Positions 15,549 to 23,624 are shown, counted from the stretch's first letter. The stretch: DNA of 35,569 nt from CAYMPW01 sp964558505 (GCA_964558505.1 CAZLEI010000013.1:1-35569), one strand, 5' to 3'. A program made the numbers and translations. Notes: a model not told the origin generated them from the sequence alone.

Positions 15549-15560
15549 AAATGTATAATG
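15549..15560 (+). promoter_or_regulatory. TATA box of GPN-loop GTPase gene
   Basis: AAATGTATAATG is centred about 26 nt before ATG 15581, favouring that start over the ATG inside the box itself (15551). Confidence 0.55.
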
Positions 15561-15580
15561 GAGAAGTGGTACGAGGTTCG

Positions 15581-16348
15581 ATGCGGAATATCTACTTCGT
15601 CGGAACCGCGGGAAGCGGGAAGAGCACGATGGTCAGTGCGTACAAGGAGTGGCTCGACAGTGCGGGCATCGACTCCATAATCGTCAATCTGGATCCCGGT
15701 GCGGAATCCATCCCGTACACGGCGGACATCGACATCAGGGAATGGATATCCCTGGCCGACGTCATGGACGAGTACGCGTTGGGACCAAACGGCGCGCAGA
15801 TAGTGGCCTCGGACCTGATGGCGGTGAACATCAACAAGCTCACCAACGTCCTCGGGACCTACAAGACGAAGTACGTGCTCATCGACACCCCAGGCCAGTT
15901 GGAGCTGTTCTCCTTCAGGGAGTCCTCGAACGTCATCGTGGACGCACTCGGCAAGGACAAGAGCATGGTCGCATACCTGTCCGACCCCATGCTCTGCAGG
16001 ACTGCCAACGGGTTCGTGTCCTCCATGACATTGGCGGCATTGGTGCAGTTCAGGCTCCAGCTGCCGACGTTCAACATCCTGTCGAAGGCGGACACCCTCG
16101 TCGAGGACGAGAAGGACAAGCTCCTGAACTGGTACACTGACCCGTACGCCTTGGAGGCGGCGCTCATAGACGACGACGTCAATCCGCAGACCGTCGTGGG
16201 CACGGAGCTGTTCAGGGCATTGGACAACATAGGGATGTTCGGCGAGATGCGTGCCGCGTCCGCCAAGGAAGCGGAGGGGCTCGAGGAGATATATGCGGCG
16301 TCACAGCTCCTCTTCTTCGCCGGAGAGGATCCCGAGCCAGACGACTGA
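15581..16348 (+). CDS. GPN-loop GTPase
   Basis: A 255-residue P-loop GTPase of the archaeal/eukaryotic GPN (XAB1/Npa3) family. The P-loop is VGTAGSGKST (residues 7-16), the defining insertion is LGPNGA with Gly-Pro-Asn at 68-70, the G3 element is LIDTPGQLELF, and the base-recognition-like motif is NILSKADTL. Archaeal members are homodimers. Eukaryotic relatives assist RNA polymerase assembly and import, while the archaeal role is uncertain. I take ATG 15581 because it directly precedes the first strand (RNIYFVGTA) and matches the TATA spacing. Confidence 0.93.
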   Translation: MRNIYFVGTAGSGKSTMVSAYKEWLDSAGIDSIIVNLDPGAESIPYTADIDIREWISLADVMDEYALGPNGAQIVASDLMAVNINKLTNVLGTYKTKYVLIDTPGQLELFSFRESSNVIVDALGKDKSMVAYLSDPMLCRTANGFVSSMTLAALVQFRLQLPTFNILSKADTLVEDEKDKLLNWYTDPYALEAALIDDDVNPQTVVGTELFRALDNIGMFGEMRAASAKEAEGLEEIYAASQLLFFAGEDPEPDD

Positions 16349-16366
16349 GTGTTTAAAATCGATCTT

Positions 16367-16392
16367 GGGGGAGGGGATTCCTCCCCCCGTTT
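16367..16392. terminator. Hairpin between GPN GTPase and PAN genes
   Basis: The G-rich arm GGGGGAGG and the C-rich arm CCTCCCCCC form a strong stem followed by GTTTT. It lies between converging genes and could serve both strands. Confidence 0.65.
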
Positions 16393-16409
16393 TCAATCAT
16401 CGGCAGGCA

Positions 16410-17621
16410 TCATCCGAACATGTATGCGGGAACCTGCTTGACCTTGTTCCTGCCTGCTTCGAGCACCTTGATCTTGGCATCCATGAAATCGTTCATCTGA
16501 ACGGTATCGCGGTCGTCCCTGATGGCGAGCATGCCCGCTTCGGTGCAGATGCTCTTGATCTCCGCACCCGATGCGCTCTCGGTGATGTCCGCCAGCTTCT
16601 TCGCGTCAACGTCGGCGGCGCAGTTCATGTGGGCGATGTGGATGGCGAATATCGTCTCCCTTCCGCTGGCGTCGGGGAGCCCGATCTCGATGATCCTGTC
16701 GAACCTTCCGGGCCTGAGCAGTGCATCGTCCAGGATGTCCGGGCGGTTCGTGGCGCCGATGATCTTGATGTTGCTGGTGGGCGTGAAGCCGTCCAGTTCG
16801 GACAGGAGCTGCATGAGCGTCCTCTGGACCTCGCGGTCCCCGGATGTCGCCACGTCGAGCCTCTTCGCCCCTACGGAGTCCAGCTCGTCGATGAAGATGA
16901 TGCTGGGCGCTTTCTCTTTCGCGAGGTCGAACAGCTCACGTACGAGCCTGGCGCCTTCTCCGATGTACTTCTGCACGAGCTCGGATCCGACCAGCCTGAT
17001 GAATGTCGCCTTGGTGGCGTTGGCCACGGCCTTGGCCATGAGCGTCTTCCCGGTCCCGGGGGGACCGACGAGGAGCACGCCCTTCGGCGGTTCTATGCCC
17101 ACCTTGGCGTAGAGCTCAGGTCTGAGCAGCGGGTCTTCCACAGCCTCGCGGAGCTCTATCATCTGCTGTTCCAATCCTCCGATGTCGGAATACTTGACGT
17201 CCGGTTTGTCGATTATCTCCGCACCTGTCACAACGGGATCCAAGGGCGCGGGCAGAACGTTCATGACCGCCAGGGTCTGCTTGTTGAGGGAGACCCTTGC
17301 GCCGGGCAGAAGTTCCTCTGCAGGTACGTAATCGGAAACAGAGACGATGAAATCCGGGCCCGTGGAGCTCTTGACGACGACGCGGTTGTCCGGGAGGACA
17401 TCGCGGAGCGTGCCTATGATCAACGGGGGGCTCTTGAGTTTCTCCATCTCCGTCCTGATGCGCGTCAGGTCTTTCTGGAGTCTGAAGAGTTCGCTCTCCG
17501 AGTAGCGTTTCTCGTTCTCTGCGTTCTGGAGGTCCTCCATAAGCCTGACATTCCTTTCCTCGAGAGTGATGATCTTCGCTTTGAGTTCGGCTGTCAGCTC
17601 CTCGTTTTGCGCATCGTCCAT
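16410..17621 (-). CDS. Proteasome-activating nucleotidase (PAN), AAA+ ATPase
   Basis: A 403-residue hexameric unfoldase feeding the archaeal 20S proteasome. Residues 8-63 form the N-terminal coiled coil and residues about 66-125 the OB ring. The AAA+ core has GPPGTGKT (186-193), Walker B IIFIDELDS (241-249), the pore loop KYIGEGA (218-224) and the arginine-finger region LLRPGRFDR. The extreme C-terminus reads PAYMFG. PAN normally ends in hydrophobic-Tyr-any residue (HbYX), which opens the proteasome gate; here the last three are Met-Phe-Gly, so phenylalanine replaces tyrosine. Start ATG 17621 has a GGAGAG sequence about 10 nt upstream. Confidence 0.95.
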   Translation of the reverse strand: MDDAQNEELTAELKAKIITLEERNVRLMEDLQNAENEKRYSESELFRLQKDLTRIRTEMEKLKSPPLIIGTLRDVLPDNRVVVKSSTGPDFIVSVSDYVPAEELLPGARVSLNKQTLAVMNVLPAPLDPVVTGAEIIDKPDVKYSDIGGLEQQMIELREAVEDPLLRPELYAKVGIEPPKGVLLVGPPGTGKTLMAKAVANATKATFIRLVGSELVQKYIGEGARLVRELFDLAKEKAPSIIFIDELDSVGAKRLDVATSGDREVQRTLMQLLSELDGFTPTSNIKIIGATNRPDILDDALLRPGRFDRIIEIGLPDASGRETIFAIHIAHMNCAADVDAKKLADITESASGAEIKSICTEAGMLAIRDDRDTVQMNDFMDAKIKVLEAGRNKVKQVPAYMFG

Positions 17622-17700
17622 TTTCTAGGCCTCTCCAACCTGATATGCGCCTACTATTTTATCTGTTTCTAATTGTGTGCCCGTGTGGACGTGCACTAAC

Positions 17701-17710
17701 GTTTAATTAG
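17701..17710 (+). promoter_or_regulatory. TATA box of MBF1 gene
   Basis: GTTTAATTAG is centred 26 nt before ATG 17731, which suggests a leaderless transcript. Confidence 0.6.
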
Positions 17711-17730
17711 GCCGGCGCGATTGAGGAACA

Positions 17731-18222
17731 ATGATCTGCGAAATGTGCGGAAAGGAAGTGCCCGCCACGAGACAGGTGATAATCGAGGGCACGAGGCTCA
17801 GCGTCTGTCCGGGTTGCGCCAAGTTCGGTGACGAGTACAAGACCGGAGGGGCTTCCGGTGCCCCCGTCGCGGCATCGGTCGTAGAGGAGAGGCTCCAGAG
17901 GCGCGAGAGGCGCATGGGGACCCGCGATGTCTACGAGGGCACGACGTCTACCGAGATTATCGACGACTTCGGTCGTGCGGTCCGCGAGGCCCGTGAGAAG
18001 AAGGGCATGGACCTGGAGAAGTTCTCCGCGTCCATAAACGAGAAGAAGGGAACGATCGCGAAGGTCGAGACCAACTCCATGATCCCCGATGACAAGCTCG
18101 CCAAGAAACTGGAGAAGGCCCTCGGCATATCGCTCAGGGAGACCGTCCAGACAGGTGCGATGCCCGGGTCTGCCAATAACAACGGCAAGATGACCCTGAG
18201 CAACTTCATCAAGAAAAAGTGA
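17731..18222 (+). CDS. Archaeal multiprotein bridging factor 1 (aMBF1)
   Basis: A 163-residue transcription factor. The N-terminal zinc ribbon is ICEMCG...VCPGCAKFG (four cysteines in two C-x2-C pairs). A flexible Ala/Gly/Arg-rich linker follows, and then a Cro-type HTH from about residue 73 (DDFGRAVREAREKKGMDLEKF, with KGTIAKVETNSMIP as recognition region). This domain order is the archaeal MBF1 layout. Eukaryotic MBF1 links activators to TBP; in archaea it associates with ribosomal subunits and its exact role is unsettled. It ends one base before the convergent DUF2240 gene's stop. Confidence 0.93.
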   Translation: MICEMCGKEVPATRQVIIEGTRLSVCPGCAKFGDEYKTGGASGAPVAASVVEERLQRRERRMGTRDVYEGTTSTEIIDDFGRAVREAREKKGMDLEKFSASINEKKGTIAKVETNSMIPDDKLAKKLEKALGISLRETVQTGAMPGSANNNGKMTLSNFIKKK

Positions 18223-18720
18223 TCACATTCTGGTCACGCGGGAGAAGGCCCCGTCGGCATATTGGGCAACATCGACGCCGCGGTCCCTGAGGACCATGAG
18301 CGCGGCGATAGCTATGTCGACGTCCATCTTCTTCTGCAGTCCGTTGCACTGGGACATGAATTCCTTTTTCTTCATCCCGGAGGCTTCGGCCTCCTCGATG
18401 AGCAACGCGAACAGGTCCGGGGCTCCGGAGCGTTTCACGGTCTTCGTACCTTCGCTACGCACCCATTGGATGAATTTTTCCTGAGGGTGATATGCCACTG
18501 GCACATCGACAGCTCCTTCGTCGAATCCCGGGCGCAGATATTCGCCTTCCTTGTTCAGCACACCGCGGGTCACGAGCGATCTGAGCAACAGCTGGGCGTC
18601 CTTGTAGGGCATCCACCGGAGATCCATCGAGATCCCCATGAGGAATTCTTTCTCCGTTATGACGCCCTTTCCCTTGTTGCGGAAGAATGCCGCGGCGCAC
18701 AGGACGAGTTCGTTCTGCAT
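18223..18720 (-). CDS. DUF2240 family protein
   Basis: A 165-residue protein resembling the archaeal DUF2240 family. The N-terminal about 75 residues look like a winged-helix element (VITEKEFLMGISMDLRWMPYKDAQLLLRSLVTRGVLNKEGEYLRP). The C-terminal part is helical and contains AIAALMVLRDRGVDVAQY, a characteristic closing motif. Function unknown. A minus-strand TATA-like GGATAAATC at 18749-18757 lies about 30 nt before ATG 18720. It is divergent from rpoK. Confidence 0.8.
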   Translation of the reverse strand: MQNELVLCAAAFFRNKGKGVITEKEFLMGISMDLRWMPYKDAQLLLRSLVTRGVLNKEGEYLRPGFDEGAVDVPVAYHPQEKFIQWVRSEGTKTVKRSGAPDLFALLIEEAEASGMKKKEFMSQCNGLQKKMDVDIAIAALMVLRDRGVDVAQYADGAFSRVTRM

Positions 18721-18828
18721 ACAGGTGCATGCCTCAGGCTGTAAAAAGATTTATCCGCCTCGCGTGCGTGCGTTATTTGTTATCCTAACTAACAGTAAAA
18801 ATAAAGATGCGTGCGTCCCGCGTACAAA

Positions 18829-18838
18829 GATTTATAAC
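18829..18838 (+). promoter_or_regulatory. TATA box of rpoK-rps2
   Basis: GATTTATAAC is centred about 45 nt before ATG 18879, so this message has a leader of about 20 nt. That leader holds the Shine-Dalgarno sequence AAGGTGG (18866-18872), unlike the leaderless genes around it. Confidence 0.65.
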
Positions 18839-18878
18839 CGATACGCATCTATCAGGCTCAATCCTAAGGTGGAACTTT

Positions 18879-19052
18879 ATGAAGTACACTAGATTCGAGA
18901 AGGCAAGGATCATCGGATCCAGGGCGCTGCAGATATCCTATGGCGCACCGGTCCTCGTGGATTATCCCGGGGATATACTGGATCCGATCGACATCGCGAT
19001 GCTTGAATTCGAAAAGGACATGGTTCCGATCACGGTGATCAGGAACAATTGA
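18879..19052 (+). CDS. rpoK: DNA-directed RNA polymerase subunit K (Rpb6 homologue)
   Basis: A 57-residue subunit, the archaeal counterpart of Rpb6/omega. TRFEKARIIGSRALQIS is the universal Rpb6 signature, followed by YGAPVLVD and ending DMVPITVIRNN. It stabilises assembly of the polymerase clamp. Start ATG 18879 is set by the AAGGTGG ribosome-binding site six bases before it and by homology. The upstream in-frame start at 18807 precedes the promoter and is rejected. rps2 follows after 12 bases. Confidence 0.96.
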   Translation: MKYTRFEKARIIGSRALQISYGAPVLVDYPGDILDPIDIAMLEFEKDMVPITVIRNN

Positions 19053-19064
19053 GAGGTAATTTAC

Positions 19065-19676
19065 ATGAGTGAAGCGGAAAACAATGACTTGCTGATCGCA
19101 GAGGACATCTACCTCACATCAGGTGTCCACATCGGAACTCAGCAGAAAAGCGCAGACATGAAGGATTTCATTTACAAGGTCAGGCAGGACGGCCTCTACG
19201 TCCTCGACGTCAAGAAGACTGACGAGAGGATCAGGGCCACCGCGAGCTTCCTCGCCCGCTACGACCCCAAGAGGATCCTCGTAGTGTCCGCCAGGCAGTA
19301 CGGACAGAAACCCGCCAGGGAGTTCTCCAAGGCAATCGGAGCACCCGCCTTCGCAGGCCGTTTCGTCCCCGGAACCCTGACCAACCCCGTAAACCCCGGA
19401 TTCATCGAGCCCGACGTCCTGGTCGTCACCGACCCTGCCGCCGACAAGCAGGCCCTCGCAGAGGCCCTCAACCTCGGAATCCCCATAGTCGCCATGTGCG
19501 ATGCCAACAACGAGACCAGGAACGTCGACCTCGTCATCCCCACCAACAACAAGGGAAGGCGTGCGCTCGCATGCGTCTACTGGCTCCTTACAAGGGAGTT
19601 CCTCGTTGCCAGGGGAGACCTCAAGGACCCTGCCGATTTCAAGATGGAGATCGAGGACTTCGAAGCCAGGCTCTGA
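19065..19676 (+). CDS. rps2: 30S ribosomal protein uS2
   Basis: A 203-residue ribosomal protein. It has LTSGVHIGTQQKSADMKDFIYKVR, a KRILVVSARQYGQKPAREF strand, FVPGTLTNP and PDVLVVTDPAADKQALAEA, all classic archaeal uS2. An unusual acidic N-terminus (SEAENNDLL) is normal for the domain. It is in an operon with rpoK. GAGAGGT lies about eight bases before the ATG and may act as ribosome-binding site. In most Euryarchaeota, enolase lies between rpoK and rps2; here it is missing. Confidence 0.97.
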   Translation: MSEAENNDLLIAEDIYLTSGVHIGTQQKSADMKDFIYKVRQDGLYVLDVKKTDERIRATASFLARYDPKRILVVSARQYGQKPAREFSKAIGAPAFAGRFVPGTLTNPVNPGFIEPDVLVVTDPAADKQALAEALNLGIPIVAMCDANNETRNVDLVIPTNNKGRRALACVYWLLTREFLVARGDLKDPADFKMEIEDFEARL

Positions 19677-19728
19677 GCCGGGGTTCGCACCCTAAAACTA
19701 TTTCCATTAACATCTTACTTCTTTTGCC

Positions 19729-20544
19729 ATGCGCGAACCCGCCGTTGCCGGCCGTTTCTATCCCGCCGGACGTGATGCTCTCCTGTCCGATATCCGTTCA
19801 TGTTTCACAGATGTGCTCGGCCCCGGGATGCCGGGGGAGTCAACAGGCGAACGCAGGATCTCGGCAGTCGTGGCCCCTCATGCAGGCTATCGCGCTTCGG
19901 GCATGGCGGCCGCTCATTCATTCAAGGCGATCGCCGAGGACGGCCTGCCCGAGGCGTATGTGATAATCGGACCGGACCATTACGGGATACCGTACGACTT
20001 CGCGTTGTGCGGAGAGGCCTACCGCACTCCGCTGGGCCCATGCATGATCCACGATGGCATCGCCGAACGTTTGGCAGATCATGTCACAGACAGTCCTGCC
20101 GCTCACAGGTTGGAGCACTCCATCGAAGTGGAGGTCCCGTTCATACAGTACATAGATCCCGACCCGCGCATAGTGCCAGTGATCATGCACGATCAGTCGC
20201 CTGCCGCGGCGGAACGTCTTGCCGCCTATTTGAGGGAGGCCTGCGAGGGATTCGATGTCGTGTATGTGGCCTCCAGCGACCTTTCCCATTACATCCCGAA
20301 GGAGAAGGCATGGGAGATAGACGGGAGCGTCCTCGACAGCGTCTGCGCCCTGGATGTCGCAGGCCTGTATGATGCAGTCAGAAGGGAGCACGCATCCGTG
20401 TGCGGGTACGGGCCGATGGCCACCGCGATCCTCGCCGCAGGGCCGTCACGCGCCGAACTCAAGTGCCACATCGATTCCTGGGATTCCCTGGGATACGATC
20501 GGTCCCAAGTCGTCGGATACGGATCCGTGGCGATGTACAGATGA
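19729..20544 (+). CDS. MEMO family protein
   Basis: A 271-residue member of the MEMO (AmmeMemoRadiSam B) family. It has MREPAVAGRFYP at the start, VVAPHAGYRASGMAA, VIIGPDHYG, HSIEVEVPFIQYI, VYVASSDLSHY and the closing CGYGPMATAI. The histidines (in PHAGY, DHYG, EHSIEVE, SHY) line a metal-binding pocket related to extradiol dioxygenases. The function in archaea is unknown; the gene is syntenic with rps2 in many euryarchaea, as here. A TATA-like AAAACTATTT lies 30 nt before ATG 19729. Confidence 0.92.
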   Translation: MREPAVAGRFYPAGRDALLSDIRSCFTDVLGPGMPGESTGERRISAVVAPHAGYRASGMAAAHSFKAIAEDGLPEAYVIIGPDHYGIPYDFALCGEAYRTPLGPCMIHDGIAERLADHVTDSPAAHRLEHSIEVEVPFIQYIDPDPRIVPVIMHDQSPAAAERLAAYLREACEGFDVVYVASSDLSHYIPKEKAWEIDGSVLDSVCALDVAGLYDAVRREHASVCGYGPMATAILAAGPSRAELKCHIDSWDSLGYDRSQVVGYGSVAMYR

Positions 20545-20563
20545 ATTAGATTCTACATGGTGT

Positions 20564-20574
20564 ATTTTATAGAC
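20564..20574 (+). promoter_or_regulatory. TATA box of zinc-ribbon membrane protein gene
   Basis: ATTTTATAGAC is centred 26 nt before ATG 20594, favouring that ATG over GTG 20588. Confidence 0.55.
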
Positions 20575-20593
20575 ATAAAACAGTCCAGTGCTC

Positions 20594-21166
20594 ATGTCTG
20601 ATGATAGAACTGGCTTCTGCTCTCAGTGCGGGGCCGCATTGGGGACCAATACGAAATACTGTCCCGAGTGCGGCGTGCGCGTCCCGGGAAGAAGCCCAGA
20701 ACAAGTGGCAGAAGAGAAGGAAGCAATACGTGCATCGCTCAAAGCACGTTTGATGTGGTCCGGTGTTTTCATGTTGATCGTAGCCATTCCCATGCTGTGC
20801 GCGGGGATCTACCGTCTCGTGGATGTGGATTCCATCATCAACTTGGTGCTCAACGACCCCTATTGGTCGCAACTTGTGGCCAACTACGGCATGTCGGAGT
20901 CCGAGGTCAGGAGCATCATCGAGAATTTCGGATATGCAGCATTGGCATCCGGGATATTCGGTCTGATAGTGGCGGCTACTTGCTTCATGCGCAGGTTCTA
21001 CTTCGTCGCACTGTTGGCCTGCATGATGTCCGCCCTCTTCGGAACCGCTGGCTTCTTCGGGCTCATTCTGGGACTCATCGTGTTCTGGATGATCTTGTCT
21101 TCAAGGTACGGGTTCAAGGAGCACGAGGCAGGCCTCGACGAGTACCTGAACGAGACGATAGTGTAA
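20594..21166 (+). CDS. Zinc-ribbon membrane protein, unknown function
   Basis: A 190-residue protein. The N-terminus is a small zinc ribbon (CSQCGAALG...YCPECGVRV, two C-x2-C pairs within residues 9-30). A charged helix follows (EQVAEEKEAIRASLKARL), then three or four transmembrane segments (MWSGVFMLIVAIPMLCAGIY, AALASGIFGLIVAATCF, FYFVALLACMMSALFGTAGF, LILGLIVFWMILSS) and an acidic tail. 'Zinc-ribbon plus membrane' proteins are frequent in this archaeal lineage and uncharacterised. A GC hairpin follows the stop. Confidence 0.8.
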   Translation: MSDDRTGFCSQCGAALGTNTKYCPECGVRVPGRSPEQVAEEKEAIRASLKARLMWSGVFMLIVAIPMLCAGIYRLVDVDSIINLVLNDPYWSQLVANYGMSESEVRSIIENFGYAALASGIFGLIVAATCFMRRFYFVALLACMMSALFGTAGFFGLILGLIVFWMILSSRYGFKEHEAGLDEYLNETIV

Positions 21167-21207
21167 ACTGCCTTCAACGAAGGTCGGCTGTTTTTCAAAA
21201 CAATGGA

Positions 21208-21237
21208 GGGGAAGGGGCAAAGCCCCGACCCCTTTTT
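21208..21237. terminator. Hairpin with T-tract between convergent genes
   Basis: The arms GGGGAAGGGGC and GCCCCGACCCC pair around an AAA loop and are followed by TTTTT. It lies after the zinc-ribbon protein gene and touches the stop of the converging COG3390 gene. Confidence 0.65.
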
Positions 21238-22133
21238 CAAATGCGTTTCAGGTACTTCAGGTTGGGTTCGTACACCAGGCCCTTGTCCATTAGCGTGTTG
21301 GAGATCTCTTCGAGCTCCAGGGCGGATATCCCCTCGCTCTCGGCACGTATCTCGAGTTCTTCGCGCGGTGCACCCTTGCCGTCGGTGTCCAATTCCTCGA
21401 GGAGGTTCATGATGAGGTCCTCCTTGTCGCCGACATCGTTGCCGCCGTCGGAATCCAGTGCAATCTCGTCGGGCATGTCGGACATGTCCTCGGGCAGTCC
21501 GAGGTCTATGTTCCTGTCGGGCAGGAGCTCCCTCATGGCCGTCTGTATGCATTTCAGATATGTCGCAGAATCCGGGAACCCGTAGTTGTCGATGGCCATG
21601 ACAATGCCCTCGGCATCCTGCGGAGCGAACCCTCTGGCGACGAGGTCCTCTCTGGTCGCGTCCTGGACGGCCAGGGCCTTCTTCATGGTGTTCAGCCTGG
21701 ACCACATCGACTGCGCCGCTTCCAGAACCCACTGTTTCCTGACATCTTCGGTGATGTTCACTATCCTCTCGGGGCGCACCGAAACGAATACCCTCTGGTC
21801 GTCCGTGGTGTAGGCTTTGACTTTGCCCACGACGGCTACGAACGAAGGCGTCTCAATATCGGCCATGGCCGCTGCCGATTCCGGTTGATATCTGCCGACA
21901 TTGAAGAAGAAGCTGCCGGAGACGTCCTGGATCCTTCCTTTCCACATCGGGTCCTCTTCGCTGCCGATGTTCTCCTTCTCGGTTATCACGCCTGCGATCA
22001 GGACCCTGTTGACCATGGCGCCCAGGTGCGTCACTAGGTACGACGGTGATTTTTCGTCTGCGCCTTTCTTCTCGGCGGATGCTTTGTTGAGCTCGGCGGA
22101 GAACAGCCTCCATGCCGTTTCCCTCGGGTTCAT
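21237..22133 (-). CDS. RPA-associated protein, COG3390 family
   Basis: A 298-residue partner of archaeal RPA. An OB-fold region occupies residues about 35-125 (VNRVLIAGVITEKENIG, then FFFNVGRYQPE and VAVVGKVKAYTTDDQRVFVSVRPERI). A helical middle follows, and then an acidic linker (LPEDMSDMPDEIALDSDGGND) and a C-terminal winged-helix-like end (EELDTDGKGAPREELEIRAESEGIS...LKYLKRI). It matches the COG3390 proteins encoded next to RPA in many archaea and found in RPA complexes. The start overlaps the RPA stop as ATGA, supporting a stoichiometric complex. Confidence 0.87.
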   Translation of the reverse strand: MNPRETAWRLFSAELNKASAEKKGADEKSPSYLVTHLGAMVNRVLIAGVITEKENIGSEEDPMWKGRIQDVSGSFFFNVGRYQPESAAAMADIETPSFVAVVGKVKAYTTDDQRVFVSVRPERIVNITEDVRKQWVLEAAQSMWSRLNTMKKALAVQDATREDLVARGFAPQDAEGIVMAIDNYGFPDSATYLKCIQTAMRELLPDRNIDLGLPEDMSDMPDEIALDSDGGNDVGDKEDLIMNLLEELDTDGKGAPREELEIRAESEGISALELEEISNTLMDKGLVYEPNLKYLKRI

Positions 22134-23455
22134 AGTGCCGCCTCCACGCTGTCCAGGAGTTTAGTGGCCTCTGCAATCACGTCGACCTTCTCGAAATCTG
22201 CATCGCGTACGATCATCATCGGCCCGTACTCGTCGCTCATGACGTTGCCGGAGATCTTCACGCGTTTCATCATCATCTTCTCGGCCAATGCCTTGGCGAC
22301 CACGTAGTTGTCCCCGCGGGCCTTGGCCAGCTGCACTGCGATGTCCAAAGTGACGCCGGTGAGCTTCGTCGTGCATTCGCGGTTCACGATCGCGCTCAGT
22401 GCGCCGGTGCCGTCATCGACGGTGAGCTTCATCCTGAGGTCGGGCACAGGCACGACCTTCCCGTGTGCCGTGCACTCGTCGTTGAGGACCGAGCGGTTGC
22501 ATTGCGGGCACCTGTTGATCAATCCGCTGCCCTGCCTCATATCCACGACCGTCCCGGACACCGTTATGTCAAGTCCGCCGCCGATCCTGACGATCTCGCC
22601 CACGGTCTTCCTGCTGCATCCTGTGTCTATGGTGCCGAACGTGTCATCCACGCGGCTCACTTCGCATCTGTCGCCTAGATTCAGCTGGGGGATCCCCTTC
22701 CAGGTACGGATGTATGCGTTCTCGATGCGGACGGTCTCGCCTTCTTTCAGGTTGTAATCGTTCCACGCAGAGTATTGGATCTTGCCGGAATCATCAGCTA
22801 TCATGCCCGAGTACACGACCTTCCCCTCACCTTTGACGGTGATGTTGCGGGTCTCGGCGGTGAGGATGCGACCGGTGACCGTTACATTGCCCGCACCGTC
22901 CCTTATCTCGCCTATCTTGATCTCTGACGAATCCATGGATATGGTCCTCTCGGGGAGGTCCATACGGACATCGGAAGGTTCCACTTTGCCTCTGGCGCCC
23001 AGATTGATCTGTATCTTGTCATTCCACAGCTTCGAGTACGCGTTCCTGAACACATAGACGGATCCCTTCTCGAGATCGATCGTGTTGACGTTCTCCCAGA
23101 TGGTGAACGATGCGGTCGCGGTGTCGTCTCCCAGGATGCCCGAGATTATAGTCTTGGGCGCGTTGCGGACGGTTATGTCCTTCCTCTCGGTGTACACGAC
23201 CTTGGCGACTATGTCGACGCTCTGCTCGTTCCCGCGCAGGTCCCCGATCTTCTTGGAGACCGCATTGGCGGTGACGAACGATGTCTTCTCAGGGTCCCCG
23301 TACTTGCGGATGATGCCCCTGACCGCTGCGTCCAAGGTGGTCTTGTATGTGTTGATGTAGGTCTCGAGCTCTTCGATGATCTTCTCTTCGTCGATTTTTC
23401 CCTCGAGCACCCTTTTCAGTTCTTCTATTTGGGGTGTTAGTTCTTCTCTGTCCAT
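22130..23455 (-). CDS. Replication protein A, large OB-fold subunit
   Basis: A 441-residue single-stranded DNA-binding protein. A helical N-terminus (residues 1-65) precedes three OB folds at about 78-160, 187-268 and 297-400. The third carries a zinc finger with C316, C319, C328 and H331 (C-x2-C-x8-C-x2-H), as in RPA70 and euryarchaeal RPAs. The OB folds show repeated SGMIADDSGKIQYSAWND and DDTATASFTIWENV strands. It protects ssDNA in replication and repair. It forms an operon with the COG3390 partner and is divergent from purP. Its TATA box (23501-23510) implies a leader of about 25 nt containing a 12-bp palindrome. Confidence 0.94.
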   Translation of the reverse strand: MDREELTPQIEELKRVLEGKIDEEKIIEELETYINTYKTTLDAAVRGIIRKYGDPEKTSFVTANAVSKKIGDLRGNEQSVDIVAKVVYTERKDITVRNAPKTIISGILGDDTATASFTIWENVNTIDLEKGSVYVFRNAYSKLWNDKIQINLGARGKVEPSDVRMDLPERTISMDSSEIKIGEIRDGAGNVTVTGRILTAETRNITVKGEGKVVYSGMIADDSGKIQYSAWNDYNLKEGETVRIENAYIRTWKGIPQLNLGDRCEVSRVDDTFGTIDTGCSRKTVGEIVRIGGGLDITVSGTVVDMRQGSGLINRCPQCNRSVLNDECTAHGKVVPVPDLRMKLTVDDGTGALSAIVNRECTTKLTGVTLDIAVQLAKARGDNYVVAKALAEKMMMKRVKISGNVMSDEYGPMMIVRDADFEKVDVIAEATKLLDSVEAAL

Positions 23456-23465
23456 GTTATCGACC

Positions 23466-23477
23466 TGCGTGCACGCA
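23466..23477. promoter_or_regulatory. 12-bp palindrome in the RPA leader
   Basis: TGCGTGCACGCA is a perfect palindrome at the expected transcription start of the RPA operon, between the TATA box and ATG 23455. Related GTGCGTGCG strings occur in the intergenic region before rpoK (18760-18815). It may be a regulator site; this is inference from position only. Confidence 0.35.
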
Positions 23478-23500
23478 CGCCGATGGTCATTCCCCTCCCA

Positions 23501-23510
23501 TGTTATAAGT
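23501..23510 (-). promoter_or_regulatory. TATA box of the RPA operon
   Basis: Minus-strand ACTTATAACA is centred about 50 nt before the RPA ATG, predicting a short untranslated leader. Confidence 0.6.
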
Positions 23511-23552
23511 CATGCGCAGGGGCGGCCGAAAGTAGTTTTCATGCACCGATCC

Positions 23553-23570
23553 GCACCGGCGGTCCGGTGC
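23553..23570. promoter_or_regulatory. Inverted repeat upstream of purP
   Basis: GCACCGG-CGGT-CCGGTGC has 7-bp arms and a 4-bp spacer. It lies about 27 nt upstream of the purP TATA box in the divergent RPA/purP region. Candidate regulatory site; no factor known. Confidence 0.35.
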
Positions 23571-23595
23571 CGAGGACGCGAGCACAAACCGTTAC

Positions 23596-23605
23596 CTTTA
23601 TATCC
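23596..23605 (+). promoter_or_regulatory. TATA box of purP
   Basis: CTTTATATCC is centred about 25 nt before ATG 23625; leaderless transcript predicted. Confidence 0.7.
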
Positions 23606-23624
23606 ATAAGACCAATCCAATGAT

